64,000 bases of DNA from Paracoccus everestensis. Lineage in GTDB: Bacteria; Pseudomonadota; Alphaproteobacteria; Rhodobacterales; Rhodobacteraceae. The stretch covers positions 1,970,501 to 2,034,500 of the forward strand of contig NZ_CP090836.1 in assembly GCF_021491915.1 (NCBI RefSeq). The letters are read 5' to 3'. The notes under the pieces are model-generated. The model saw only the letters and a program-made list of their open reading frames with translations. It was not told the DNA's origin and ran no database searches. This document shows positions 28,742 to 38,925 of this stretch, piece after piece. The position numbers and the translations under genes were made by a program. How positions within the stretch are numbered: position 1 is the first letter of the stretch; every line of letters starts with the position of its first letter.

Positions 28742-31700
28742 TTGGCGGCCTTGGCCTTGGCCGCCAGATCGCGGGCCACCGCGAAGGCGCCCTTGATGCG
28801 GTCGGCATCCGTCTTCCAGTCGTTGGCCACGAAGATCTTGTTGTCGGTGACCTTCGCCCGCGCCCGATGTTCGGTCAGGAATTCAACCAAGCCAGAGGGG
28901 TTGGGGAACTTGTCCATGTGGAACTGGACCGTCGCCCCCTTCGGCCCGGCATCCAGCCGCGAGATATTGGCCCGCTTGGCCATTGCCTTGATGCGGATCA
29001 CCAGCAGCAGGGTGTTCACCTCTCTCGGAAGAGGACCGAAGCGGTCGATCAGCTCGGCGGCAAAGCCCTCCAGTTCGACCTTGGTGGTCAGTCCGGACAA
29101 GCGGCGGTACAATCCAAGGCGCACGTCCAGGTCGGGGATGAAGCTTTCCGGGATCGTCACCGGCACGCCCAGGTTCAGTTGCGGCGCCCATTCGTCCTCG
29201 GGCGTGCCCTCGATCTCGCCCGATTTCAGCTTGGCGATGGTTTCCTCCAGCATCTGCTGGTAAAGTTCGAAACCCACCTCCTTGATATGGCCCGACTGTT
29301 CCTCGCCCAGAAGGTTGCCGGCGCCGCGCAGATCCAAGTCCTGCGAGGCCAGGTTGAAGCCCGCCCCCAGCCCGTCGATGGATCCCAGGAATTTCAGCCG
29401 CCGCATGGCCTGCTGGGTCAGCGGCTGGCGCGGCTTGGTGGTCAGATAGCAATAAGCGCGGGTCTTGGACCGGCCCACCCGGCCCCGGATCTGGTAAAGC
29501 TGCGCCAGCCCGAACATATCGGCGCGCCAGACGATCATGGTGTTGGCGGTCGGGATATCCAGGCCGGATTCCACGATCGAGGTCGCGACCAGCACGTCAT
29601 GGCTGCCGTCGTAAAAGCCGTTCATCCGCCCATCCAGATCGCCCGCCGCAAGCTGGCCATGGGCGACGAGATAGCTGACCTCGGGCATATTCTCGCGCAG
29701 CCAGTGTTCCACGTCCGGCAGGTCGGACAGGCGCGGAACCACGAAGAAGCTTTGTCCGCCGCGATATTTCTCGCGCAGCAGGGCCTCTCGGATGGTGACG
29801 CTGTCGAATTCGCTGACATAGGTGCGGATCGACAGGCGGTCCACGGGCGGCGTGCCGATCACCGACAGGTCGCGCACGCCGGTCAGCGACAGTTGCAGCG
29901 TGCGCGGGATCGGCGTCGCGGTCAGGGTCAGGACGTGGATGTCCGACCGCAGTTCCTTGAGCCGTTCCTTGTGGGCCACGCCGAAATGCTGTTCCTCGTC
30001 GATGATCAGCAGGCCCAGGTTCTTGAAACGCACGCCCTTGGCCAGGACTGCATGGGTGCCGACGACAATATCGACCGCGCCGTCGGACAGCCCTTCGCGC
30101 GTCTTGGCCGCATCCTTGGTGGAAACGAAACGCGACAAGGGGCGAACCACGATCGCCGTGCCCCGGAAACGTTCGGCGAAGGTCTTGAAATGCTGCCGCG
30201 CCAGCAGGGTCGTGGGCGCCACGACCGCGACCTGCATTCCCTGCGACGCCGCGATAAAGGCCGCGCGCATCGCGACCTCGGTCTTGCCGAAGCCCACGTC
30301 GCCCACGATCAGGCGGTCCATGGGGCGGCCCGCCGCCAGATCCTCGGCCACGTCGTCGATGGCGGACAGTTGGTCGTCGGTTTCGCTATAGGGAAAGCGC
30401 GCGGCGAAGGCCTGCCAGTCGTGATCCTCGGGTTCCAGAACGGGCGCGGCGCGCAGCAGGCGTTCGGCGGCAACCCGCATCAGCTTGTCGGCGATCAGCT
30501 TGATACGTTCCTTGAGGCGCGCCTTTCGCGCCTGCCAGGCCCCGCCGCCAAGACGGTCCAGCAGCCCTTCCTCGTGCCCATAGCGCGACAGCAGTTCGAT
30601 ATTCTCGACCGGCAGGTAAAGGCGGTCGCCGCCCGCATATTCCAGCGCCACGCAGTCATGGGGCACGCCCATGGCCTTGATGGTTTCCAGCCCCGTGTAA
30701 CGACCGATGCCGTGTTCGACATGGACGACCAGATCGCCCGGCGTCAGGCTGGTCGTGTCCTTCAGGAAATTATCAGCCTTGCGGCGCTTCTTTGCGCCCC
30801 GGATCAGGCGGTCGCCCAGCACGTCCTGTTCGGAAATCACCGCCAGCTTGCCGAGCGCCTGCCCGTCCGCCACGAAGCCTTCGTCCAGCGGCCAGACCGC
30901 CAGACCCACGGTACCCGGCTTGTCCGACAGGTCGCGGATGTCGGTGACGGGCTTGGCAGCGGCCATGCCTTCATCCGCCAGCAGGCCGGCCAAGCGCTCC
31001 CGCGCGCCTTCGGAAAAGCTGGCGACGACGACCCGATGGTCCTTGGACAATGCCTTCACATGATCGGCCAGAGCCTTGAACAGGTTGATGCTTTCGGCCT
31101 GGCGCTCGGGTGCGAAATTGCGGCCCACGCGCCCGCCCGCGTCCAGCACCCCCGGTCCCGGCGGCTGCGGCAGGACCGACAGCCGCAGCACCCGGTGCGC
31201 GGCCAGCCAGGCGGACCATTCGCCTTCAGGGGGGAACATCGCGTCTGGAGGCACGGGTTTATAGACCGTGTCGCTGCGCCCCTTGGCGGCCATCGCGGCC
31301 TTTCGCGCCCCGAACTGTTCGTTGATCATGCCCCGGCGGGCGTCGATGACCTGACCCACATGGTCGTCCAGCAGGATGGATGCACCGGGCAGGTAATCGA
31401 ACAGGCTTTCCATCCGGTCGTGGAACCAGGGCAGCCAATGTTCCATCCCTGCCGTCTTGCGTCCCGCGCTGACGCTTTCATACAGCGGGTCGTTCGTGCC
31501 CCCGCCATATTCGGTGCGATAGTTCTGGCGGAACCGGGTAATGGCGTCCTGATCCAGGATCACCTCGGACATTGGCGCAAGCTCGATCCGCGACAGCTTT
31601 TCGGTGGTGCGCTGCGTTTCCGCATCGAACCGGCGCGCGCCGTCCAGCACGTCGCCAAACAGATCCAGCCGCACGGGGCCGGATTCGCCGGGCGGGAAGA

Positions 31701-32184
31701 TGTCGATGATCCCGCCGCGCACGGCATAGTCGCCGGGTTCGGTCACGGTGGGCGACTGGGTGAAGCCCATGCGCACCAGGAAATCGCGCAAGGCGCCTTC
31801 GTCGATGCGGTCGCCCACGCGGGCCACGAAGCTGGCACCCTGGACGACATTGCGGGCGGGCACCCGTTGCAGCACGGCGTTCAGTGTGGTCAGCAGCACG
31901 AACGGCCCCTTGACCGCCCCCTGCACCAGGCCCGCCAATGTCGCCATGCGCGCCGCCTGGATATCAGGCGAGGGCGAGACGCGGTCGTAAGGCGTCGTAT
32001 CCCAGGCCGGAAAATCCAGAACGACAAGATCGGGCGCCAGGAAAGCCAGGGACGCCCGCATCGCGGCCATGCGGCGGTCGTCGCGGGCGATGTGAATCAC
32101 GGGCGCGCCGCGCGCAGCCTCGCGCGCAAGCAACGCGGCGTCATAGCCCTCGGGCGCGCCGGAAAGGATCAGGTGTTCGGCCAT
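28738..32184 (-). CDS. mfd: Transcription-repair coupling factor
   Basis: 1148 aa. The UvrB-like N-terminal half (EPGDYAVRGGIIDIFPPG) recruits UvrA. A CarD-like RNA polymerase-interacting domain begins near 485 (LTPGDLVVHVEHGIGRYTGLE). The RecG-like translocase has Walker A GDVGFGKTEVAMRAAF (about 625), DEEQHFGV, TLTATPIPRTL and QIRGRVGRS. The C-terminal TRCF domain follows (PEDEWAPQLNLGVPVTIPESFI). It removes stalled RNA polymerase and brings the excision repair machinery. The ATG has no strong ribosome binding site. The stop overlaps the pabB start. Confidence 0.98.
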   Translation of the reverse strand: MAEHLILSGAPEGYDAALLAREAARGAPVIHIARDDRRMAAMRASLAFLAPDLVVLDFPAWDTTPYDRVSPSPDIQAARMATLAGLVQGAVKGPFVLLTTLNAVLQRVPARNVVQGASFVARVGDRIDEGALRDFLVRMGFTQSPTVTEPGDYAVRGGIIDIFPPGESGPVRLDLFGDVLDGARRFDAETQRTTEKLSRIELAPMSEVILDQDAITRFRQNYRTEYGGGTNDPLYESVSAGRKTAGMEHWLPWFHDRMESLFDYLPGASILLDDHVGQVIDARRGMINEQFGARKAAMAAKGRSDTVYKPVPPDAMFPPEGEWSAWLAAHRVLRLSVLPQPPGPGVLDAGGRVGRNFAPERQAESINLFKALADHVKALSKDHRVVVASFSEGARERLAGLLADEGMAAAKPVTDIRDLSDKPGTVGLAVWPLDEGFVADGQALGKLAVISEQDVLGDRLIRGAKKRRKADNFLKDTTSLTPGDLVVHVEHGIGRYTGLETIKAMGVPHDCVALEYAGGDRLYLPVENIELLSRYGHEEGLLDRLGGGAWQARKARLKERIKLIADKLMRVAAERLLRAAPVLEPEDHDWQAFAARFPYSETDDQLSAIDDVAEDLAAGRPMDRLIVGDVGFGKTEVAMRAAFIAASQGMQVAVVAPTTLLARQHFKTFAERFRGTAIVVRPLSRFVSTKDAAKTREGLSDGAVDIVVGTHAVLAKGVRFKNLGLLIIDEEQHFGVAHKERLKELRSDIHVLTLTATPIPRTLQLSLTGVRDLSVIGTPPVDRLSIRTYVSEFDSVTIREALLREKYRGGQSFFVVPRLSDLPDVEHWLRENMPEVSYLVAHGQLAAGDLDGRMNGFYDGSHDVLVATSIVESGLDIPTANTMIVWRADMFGLAQLYQIRGRVGRSKTRAYCYLTTKPRQPLTQQAMRRLKFLGSIDGLGAGFNLASQDLDLRGAGNLLGEEQSGHIKEVGFELYQQMLEETIAKLKSGEIEGTPEDEWAPQLNLGVPVTIPESFIPDLDVRLGLYRRLSGLTTKVELEGFAAELIDRFGPLPREVNTLLLVIRIKAMAKRANISRLDAGPKGATVQFHMDKFPNPSGLVEFLTEHRARAKVTDNKIFVANDWKTDADRIKGAFAVARDLAAKAKAAK

Positions 32185-32222
32185 GCGGTTGAGGTAAAGC
32201 CCCGCGCGGCGGAGTCAAGGCG

Positions 32223-32795
32223 TCAGAAGCCATAGGGATGGATCAGCGACCACAGCGCACCCAGCAGGGCCGTCACCGCGACCGCCGCCATCGACAGGAC
32301 CGTGACCAGCCGCCGGTGGATCACCATGCGGCGCACGGCCTCGGCCGCGATGGCCGGAACGGGCTGCGCGCCCTGCTCCGCGGCATCCAGCAAGGGCACC
32401 AGGCGGCGGGCAAGCGCCACGCGCATCCAGAACAGGATCGCAAAGGGAAACAGCAGCAGGAAACCGGCAAGCGCCAGTTCCAGCCCATAGCCCAGTCCCA
32501 TGATCGCAAGCGAGGTCAGCGCAAATCCCGTAGCCCCCAGGAACACCGCGCCTTCCCGCGCGCCCAGGCGCCAGCGGGGCAGGACCAGCGACAGCCAGTC
32601 CAGCAGGTGCAGCACGACAGGGGATTCGCTCTCGCCCGCCTGGATCGCCGTGCGGGCGCGGCCCAGGATCTCGACCGGCACGCCGATCACGCCGCGACCG
32701 GTCAGCGACCAGGTGCCGATCACCACCAGCCAATACCAGACCGTGCCAAAGGACCGGCTGTCCAGAAAGCCGATCAGGCTGTCGAATTGCGGCAC
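32223..32795 (-). CDS. Small integral membrane protein, Rhodobacteraceae type
   Basis: 190 aa. It starts VPQFDSLIGFLDSRSFGTVWYWLVVIGTW, and about four hydrophobic segments follow (near 20-30, 85-105, 107-127 and 165-185). AAGGA lies 8 bases before this GTG, which decides the start; the longer open frame runs through hemB antisense. Related proteins are, as I recall, annotated in Rhodobacteraceae as a component of the SufBCD complex, without clear proof. No catalytic motif. It is divergent from hemB with 91 bp between starts. Confidence 0.7.
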   Translation of the reverse strand: MPQFDSLIGFLDSRSFGTVWYWLVVIGTWSLTGRGVIGVPVEILGRARTAIQAGESESPVVLHLLDWLSLVLPRWRLGAREGAVFLGATGFALTSLAIMGLGYGLELALAGFLLLFPFAILFWMRVALARRLVPLLDAAEQGAQPVPAIAAEAVRRMVIHRRLVTVLSMAAVAVTALLGALWSLIHPYGF

Positions 32796-32886
32796 GCGGG
32801 CTTCCTTGTCCTTGGTCGCGCGCGACCTTAGAACGGCTGTTGCCGAAGGAAAAGCCGTCTTGCGCCCCCCCGAAAGGAAGCCTGCC

Positions 32887-33891
32887 ATGCCGACGCCGAT
32901 CATCGCCCCCTTCCCCGCTTCGCGCCTGCGCCGCCTGCGCCGGACCCCTGCGATCCGCGCCATGGTGTCGGAATGCGACGTGACGCCCGCCAACCTGATC
33001 TGGCCGATCTTCGTGACCGAGGTTCCGGGGGCCGAGGGGGAAATATCCTCCATGCCCGGCGTCGAACGGCTGACGCTGGACGGGGCACGGCGGGCGGCGG
33101 AACGGGCGGCACGGCTGAACATCCCGGCGATCTGCATCTTTCCCCATTCCGATCAGGATCTTAAGACGGAAACCTGCGAACGCGCATGGGATCCCGACAA
33201 CATCGGCAACCGCGCCATTCGCGCCGTCAAGGAAGCCGCGCCCGACCTGGCGGTAATGACCGACATCGCGCTCGATCCCTACAACGCCAACGGACATGAC
33301 GGCATCGTCGTGAACGGCGAAATCCTGAACGACGAAACGGTCGAGGCCCTGGTGCGCATGGCCCTGGTCCAGGCGGAATCCGGCGCCGACATCCTGGGGC
33401 CGTCGGACATGATGGACGGCCGCATCGGCGCGCTGCGCGGCGCGCTGGAAGGGGCGGGTCACAAGCACACGGCGATCCTGTCCTATGCCGCCAAGTTCGC
33501 CTCCAGCTTCTATGGTCCGTTCCGCGATGCGGTGGGCGCATCCGGTCGGCTGGTGGGCGACAAGAAGACCTATCAGGTCAACCCTGCCAACCGAGGCGAG
33601 GCGATCCGCTGCGTCGCGCGCGACCTCGCCGAAGGCGCGGACATGGTCATGGTCAAGCCTGGCCTGCCCTATCTGGACATCTGCCGCGCGGTAAAGGACC
33701 AGTTCGGCGCACCCACCTTTGCCTATCAGGTCAGCGGCGAATACGCGATGCTGGAAGGCGCGATCCGCAACGGCTGGCTGTCGCGCGACGCCATGTTCGA
33801 AAGCCTTTTGTGCTTCCGCCGGGCGGGTTGCGACGGGATCCTGACCTATTTCGCGCCCCAGGTGGCCGAGGCCATTGCGGCCCGTGCCTAG
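32887..33891 (+). CDS. hemB: Delta-aminolevulinic acid dehydratase (porphobilinogen synthase)
   Basis: 334 aa. The Schiff-base lysines are Lys203 (SYAAKFASSFYGPFRDA) and Lys257 (MVMVKPGLPYLD). Two molecules of 5-aminolevulinate are joined to porphobilinogen for heme, cobalamin and siroheme. The metal-site segment reads MTDIALDPYNANGHDG: the zinc-binding cysteines of the E. coli type are replaced by Asp and Ala, the magnesium/potassium-dependent alphaproteobacterial form. AAGGA precedes the ATG. Siroheme needed by nirB in this window draws on this pathway. Confidence 0.97.
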   Translation: MPTPIIAPFPASRLRRLRRTPAIRAMVSECDVTPANLIWPIFVTEVPGAEGEISSMPGVERLTLDGARRAAERAARLNIPAICIFPHSDQDLKTETCERAWDPDNIGNRAIRAVKEAAPDLAVMTDIALDPYNANGHDGIVVNGEILNDETVEALVRMALVQAESGADILGPSDMMDGRIGALRGALEGAGHKHTAILSYAAKFASSFYGPFRDAVGASGRLVGDKKTYQVNPANRGEAIRCVARDLAEGADMVMVKPGLPYLDICRAVKDQFGAPTFAYQVSGEYAMLEGAIRNGWLSRDAMFESLLCFRRAGCDGILTYFAPQVAEAIAARA

Positions 33892-34002
33892 GCGGCAGGC
33901 GAACCGTCGCCCGCCTCCATCGGGGCGGGTGACAGGCACGTTGGAATACCCTACATTCCCGGCAAAATGCCGGGGCATCCGGCGACAACGCGGGGACACG
34001 TG

Positions 34003-34662
34003 ATGAGCAGCCTTTTCCAGACCAGGATCGACCGTCGCGTGCTGCTGAGGGGCGTTGCGGGCACTGCAGCCCTGGCTCTTGCCGGATGCAGCAATGCCGT
34101 GGGTACGAATGCCGGGGCGGAACTGGATGCGCGGGTCGATGCGACCCACAACTACCTGATCCAGAACTATCCCTCGGCGCAGGCGCTGGTGCAGAACGCG
34201 CGCGGCGTCCTGTACATGCCCCTGATGACCGAGGCGGCGCTTGGCGTCGGCGGGGCCTATGGCCAAGGCGCGCTGCGGATCGGCGGGGCGACGGTGGATT
34301 ACTATTCCGCCACGCGCGCCACCGTGGGCCTTCAGGCGGGCGCGCAGCAGTATGCGCATGTGCTGATCTTCCAGACCGATGCCGCGCTTGCGTCCTTCCG
34401 GGCCTCGCCCGGTTGGCTGGCGGGGGCCAACGCCTTCTATGCGATCCCGCAGGGCGGCATGGCGCTTGGCGCGGACACGATCACCGCGCAACTGCCGGTC
34501 GTGGCGATGATCTTCGGCCAGGCGGGACTGATGGCAGGCGCGTCCATCGAGGGCACGAAATACACCCGCGTCATCCCGTCCGAAATACCGACCCTGGGCT
34601 TTGGCGGCATGGGATTGCCGCAGATGCAGATGCCGCAAATGCCCCAGATGGGCCGTTACTAG
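34003..34662 (+). CDS. SYLF-domain lipoprotein
   Basis: 219 aa. Signal sequence with RRVLLRGVAGTAALALAGC: a lipobox with Cys at about 31, preceded by a twin-Arg-like RR. The mature part is a YSC84/SYLF domain: AQALVQNARGVLYMPLMTEAALGVGGAYGQGALRIGG and LQAGAQQYAHVLIFQTDAAL. SYLF proteins bind lipids; the bacterial role is unclear. The C-terminus ends in a Met-Pro-Gln run (LPQMQMPQMPQMGRY). GGGGA precedes the start; GTG 34000 is an alternative. Its stop overlaps the convergent regulator stop in CTAG. Confidence 0.85.
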   Translation: MSSLFQTRIDRRVLLRGVAGTAALALAGCSNAVGTNAGAELDARVDATHNYLIQNYPSAQALVQNARGVLYMPLMTEAALGVGGAYGQGALRIGGATVDYYSATRATVGLQAGAQQYAHVLIFQTDAALASFRASPGWLAGANAFYAIPQGGMALGADTITAQLPVVAMIFGQAGLMAGASIEGTKYTRVIPSEIPTLGFGGMGLPQMQMPQMPQMGRY

Positions 34663-35306
34663 CCCGAGGTCAGGTGCCGCAGCCCGTGCGTGACATCGGC
34701 GCGCACGGCCAGCCGCAGCGCGGGTTCATCCCCCGCCCGCAACGCGGCCAGGATCATGCGGTGGTGGCGTGGGGGTTCGTTCCGCTTCACCCGGCCATAC
34801 AGCGCGCGCATCGTCGGACCCAGTTGCAGCCAGATGGTTTCCAGCATCGCCAGCATCGCGGGTGCCTGGGCGCGCAGATACAGCATCCGGTGAAATTCCA
34901 GGTTGCAGCGGATATAGCCCACTGCATCATGGTTTTCGACCGCATCGGCAATGCGCGCGTTCATCTGCGCCAGCCGGTCGATCAGCGCGAAATGTGCGCG
35001 CGGCAGGGCGCGGGCGGCCAGCTCGGGTTCGATCAGGGCGCGCAGGGCGGCCAATTCCTCGATCCGGTCGTCCGACAGCGCAGGCGTGGTCACCCGGCCC
35101 GAGGCGGACATCGTCAGCGCCCCTTCGGCCACCAGGCGGCGCACAGCCTCGCGCGCGGGGGTCATCGACAGGTTGTATTCGCGGGCGATGCCGCGCAGGG
35201 TCAGCGGCTTGCCAGGGGGCAGTTCGCCCAGCATGATCCGGCTGCGCAGGTTGCGATACAGCTTTTCATGGGCGGATGGATCGGTTGATCGGGCGGGGGC
35301 ATTCAT
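34659..35306 (-). CDS. GntR family regulator, FCD subfamily
   Basis: 215 aa. N-terminal winged helix (about 12-75: LYRNLRSRIMLGELPPGKPLTLRGIAREYNLSMTPAREAVRRLVAEGALTMSASGRVTTP), then the FCD effector domain (about 80-210) with its metal/ligand histidines (EFHRMLYL, THGLRHL). Ligands in this group are usually small organic acids; the one here is unknown. Nine bases upstream of the ATG is the perfect palindrome TTGTGATCACAA, so autoregulation is likely. No catabolic operon is adjacent, so the target genes are elsewhere or only itself. Confidence 0.9.
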   Translation of the reverse strand: MNAPARSTDPSAHEKLYRNLRSRIMLGELPPGKPLTLRGIAREYNLSMTPAREAVRRLVAEGALTMSASGRVTTPALSDDRIEELAALRALIEPELAARALPRAHFALIDRLAQMNARIADAVENHDAVGYIRCNLEFHRMLYLRAQAPAMLAMLETIWLQLGPTMRALYGRVKRNEPPRHHRMILAALRAGDEPALRLAVRADVTHGLRHLTSG

Positions 35307-35314
35307 GTCCGTGG

Positions 35315-35326
35315 TTGTGATCACAA
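35315..35326. promoter_or_regulatory. Palindromic operator upstream of the GntR gene
   Basis: TTGTGATCACAA is a perfect 12-bp palindrome, 9 bases before the regulator ATG. It fits the T.GT...AC.A form of FCD-type GntR operators. It overlaps the likely translation-initiation and promoter region. Confidence 0.6.
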
Positions 35327-35338
35327 AGGGCGCCCCCG

Positions 35339-36037
35339 TCAATCCCTCGCCGGATCGCGGAACTGCCAGGCCATCAATTCCGACCCATGCCGCCGCAGCC
35401 AGTCGCGGTGCTTCGCGTAATCGGGAACCAGCCCGGCCACGGTCGCCCAGAAACGCGGTGAATGATCCATGTGGCGCAGATGCGCGACCTCGTGCGCGGC
35501 GACATAGTCCAGCACGGCGGGCGGGGCCATCGCCAGACGCCAGGAAAACATCAGCCGCCCGTCCGATGTGCAACTGCCCCACCGCGACCGCGTATCGCGC
35601 AGGACAATCGCCTGATAACTGCGGCCCAGCGCCGCCGCATGACGGTCGCAGGCCGCGCGCAGATGGCCCATCGCCTTGTGCTTGAGAAAGGCCTGCACCA
35701 CCGGCCCCGCCGGGCGGGTGGCGGGCAGCAACAGCGCCTTACCCGCCACCTGGGCCGCCCGGACGGCGGCAGGGGACAGCGCCAGCCGCTCGCCCGACAC
35801 CGGGACCACTGCGCCGTGTCGGACGATGCTGGGGGCGGGCCGGCGATCCGCGGCTTGCAGCAGCCATTCCGCCTTGGATTCCGCAAATGCCGCGCCATCC
35901 GACAACGCAACATGGATGGGCAGCGTCAGCACGACAGGCCCGCCATCGCGCGGCACGCGCAGCGTCATGCGGCGGGCACGGCCCGACCGCCGGCACATGA
36001 TCCGCATCCCGTTGCCGATGGTGAACGCCTCGGCCAT
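35339..36037 (-). CDS. YgjP-like M48-type metallopeptidase domain protein
   Basis: 232 aa. The C-terminal zinc site HEVAHLRHMDHSPRFW (HExxH plus downstream His) and the family segment LRDTRSRWGSCTSDGRLMFSWRLAMAP identify the DUF45/YgjP (SprT-like) group. The N-terminal part has RRSGRARRMTLRV. Substrates are unknown; no signal peptide, so it is cytoplasmic. AAGGG lies 7 bases before ATG 36037 (MAEAFTIGNGMRI), preferred over the longer frame from 36088. It is divergent from the FYDLN-acid gene. Confidence 0.88.
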   Translation of the reverse strand: MAEAFTIGNGMRIMCRRSGRARRMTLRVPRDGGPVVLTLPIHVALSDGAAFAESKAEWLLQAADRRPAPSIVRHGAVVPVSGERLALSPAAVRAAQVAGKALLLPATRPAGPVVQAFLKHKAMGHLRAACDRHAAALGRSYQAIVLRDTRSRWGSCTSDGRLMFSWRLAMAPPAVLDYVAAHEVAHLRHMDHSPRFWATVAGLVPDYAKHRDWLRRHGSELMAWQFRDPARD

Positions 36038-36149
36038 CCGCCTGCCCTTGCCCTGCCCCGCCGTTGCTGTCAGAAAAGCCTTTGACACCCCCCGGCACCT
36101 GTGGCAGGGGGACCACCGATTTCCCTAAACGCGGCGGAAGGAAAATGCC

Positions 36150-36464
36150 ATGCCCAAAGAGGAATGGGGCACGAAACGCCTGTGCCCGCACTGCGCCACG
36201 CGGTTCTATGACCTGCGCGCCAATCCGATGACCTGCCCGGCCTGCGCTAACCAGTTTTCGCTGGAAAGCCTGACCGACAGAAGCGGCAAGACGCTTGTCA
36301 CCGAAAAGACCGTCGCCCGCGACACCGACGACCTTGTCGATGACGAGGAGGATTTGGGCGACGATGCAGGCGAACTGGACGACGATCTGCTGGAAGAAGA
36401 CGATGACGACGGCGACGTGTCGCTGGACGACATCGCCGACGTTGCCGAAAGCGACGAGGATTAA
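36150..36464 (+). CDS. FYDLN-acid domain protein (TIGR02300 type)
   Basis: 104 aa. The first 40 residues hold MPKEEWGTKRLCPHCATRFYDLRANPMTCPACANQF, two CxxC knuckles around the FYDL motif that names the family. From about 57 on it is almost entirely Asp/Glu (VDDEEDLGDDAGELDDDLLEE). The family is alphaproteobacterial and uncharacterised; a zinc ribbon with a DNA-mimic-like acidic tail is visible. GGAAGGA precedes the ATG. It is followed directly by a strong terminator, so it is monocistronic. Confidence 0.92.
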   Translation: MPKEEWGTKRLCPHCATRFYDLRANPMTCPACANQFSLESLTDRSGKTLVTEKTVARDTDDLVDDEEDLGDDAGELDDDLLEEDDDDGDVSLDDIADVAESDED

Positions 36465-36465
36465 G

Positions 36466-36495
36466 AAAAAGGCCGGTCCCAGGACCGGCCTTTTT
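36466..36495 (+). terminator. Terminator after the FYDLN-acid gene
   Basis: GGCCGGTC (36471-36478) and GACCGGCC (36483-36490) flank a 4-base loop, with A5 before and T5 after, so it works in both directions. It begins 2 bases after the stop. Confidence 0.93.
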
Positions 36496-36591
36496 GCTTC
36501 GCAGCAGCCGGGCGATGATTCAGGCCGCACCGGGTGAACCTCGGCCTTGTCTCGACAGCCTGTCGGCATCGCTGCCCTATCCAGCCCTTGA

Positions 36592-37032
36592 TCAGTTGAA
36601 GGTATGCACCCTCAGCTTCAGGCTGCCATCTTCCTGCCTTTCGAAGACATGGGTCGCCACCCCTGCCCATGGCTGGTCGGCGCCCTGGGCGTCCTTGCCA
36701 TTGGCCGACCATTTGGCCGTGCCGACCAGCAGGTCGTCGTTGCCCTCGGCCTCGATCAGTTCCAGCTTGTGTCCCGTCACCCCCATGCCGAACAGTCCGC
36801 CAAAGAACTCCTCGACCCCCTGGGGGCCTTTGATCACGTCATGGGTGGCGGGCAGAAAGATCGCGTCCGGCGCATAAAGCGCCGCAACGGCTTTCGCATC
36901 ACCCGCGTTGAAGGCCGCGTCCCATGCGGAATTGGCGGCGCTGACATCGCTGGCGGGATCGGCACCAGCGGCAGTGGCCGCCAAAGCGCAAGCACACAGC
37001 ACCGCAGACATCGAGGTCGGAGATTTGACCAT
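36592..37032 (-). CDS. SgcJ/EcaC-type NTF2-like exported protein
   Basis: 146 aa. A signal peptide (MVKSPTSMSAVLCACALAATAAGA) is followed by an NTF2/SnoaL-like domain: SAANSAWDAAFNAGDAKAVAALYAPDAIFLPA, then VIKGPQGVEEFFGGLF and ATHVFERQEDGSLKLRVHTFN. Such domains form small cone-shaped cavities; no catalytic residues can be named. GGGAGGA just upstream of the ATG at 37032 sets the start. It lies downstream of guaB in the same direction with 196 bp between, probably its own unit. Confidence 0.85.
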   Translation of the reverse strand: MVKSPTSMSAVLCACALAATAAGADPASDVSAANSAWDAAFNAGDAKAVAALYAPDAIFLPATHDVIKGPQGVEEFFGGLFGMGVTGHKLELIEAEGNDDLLVGTAKWSANGKDAQGADQPWAGVATHVFERQEDGSLKLRVHTFN

Positions 37033-37228
37033 AACTTCCTCCCTGCAATTTCCGGGGTACGCCATCACGGCGCCCCAGCCCATCATACATCCTCACCAGC
37101 CCTCTGTCGCCAACCGTGGCGCAGGGTGCTGCGGCTGGCGTCCGGGCCAGGTCTTGCTGAAGCAGCGGCTCCTCGGAATATACCGAGAAAGGACGACCGG
37201 CACCCTGCCGAGACCCGCATAAGGCTGG

Positions 37229-38854
<1,626 letters not shown>

Positions 38855-38925
38855 TCAATTGATTCGTAGAACATCGGCGGTAAGTTGCGAATCCAGCGGT
38901 CCCATGACTGCCAAGGGAGGAACCT

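Noticed and set aside
28867-32235. 1122-codon plus-strand frame opposite mfd
   Set aside because: It is the antisense of mfd in high-GC DNA; it has His/Gln/Arg-rich translation and no family motif.
33907-33932. CGCCCGCC/GGCGGGTG hairpin after hemB as terminator
   Set aside because: A stem can form, but no T-run follows, so it was left out of the annotation.
37171-37187. CTCGG/CCGAG hairpin after guaB as terminator
   Set aside because: Short stem without a T-run on the minus strand; not enough to call.
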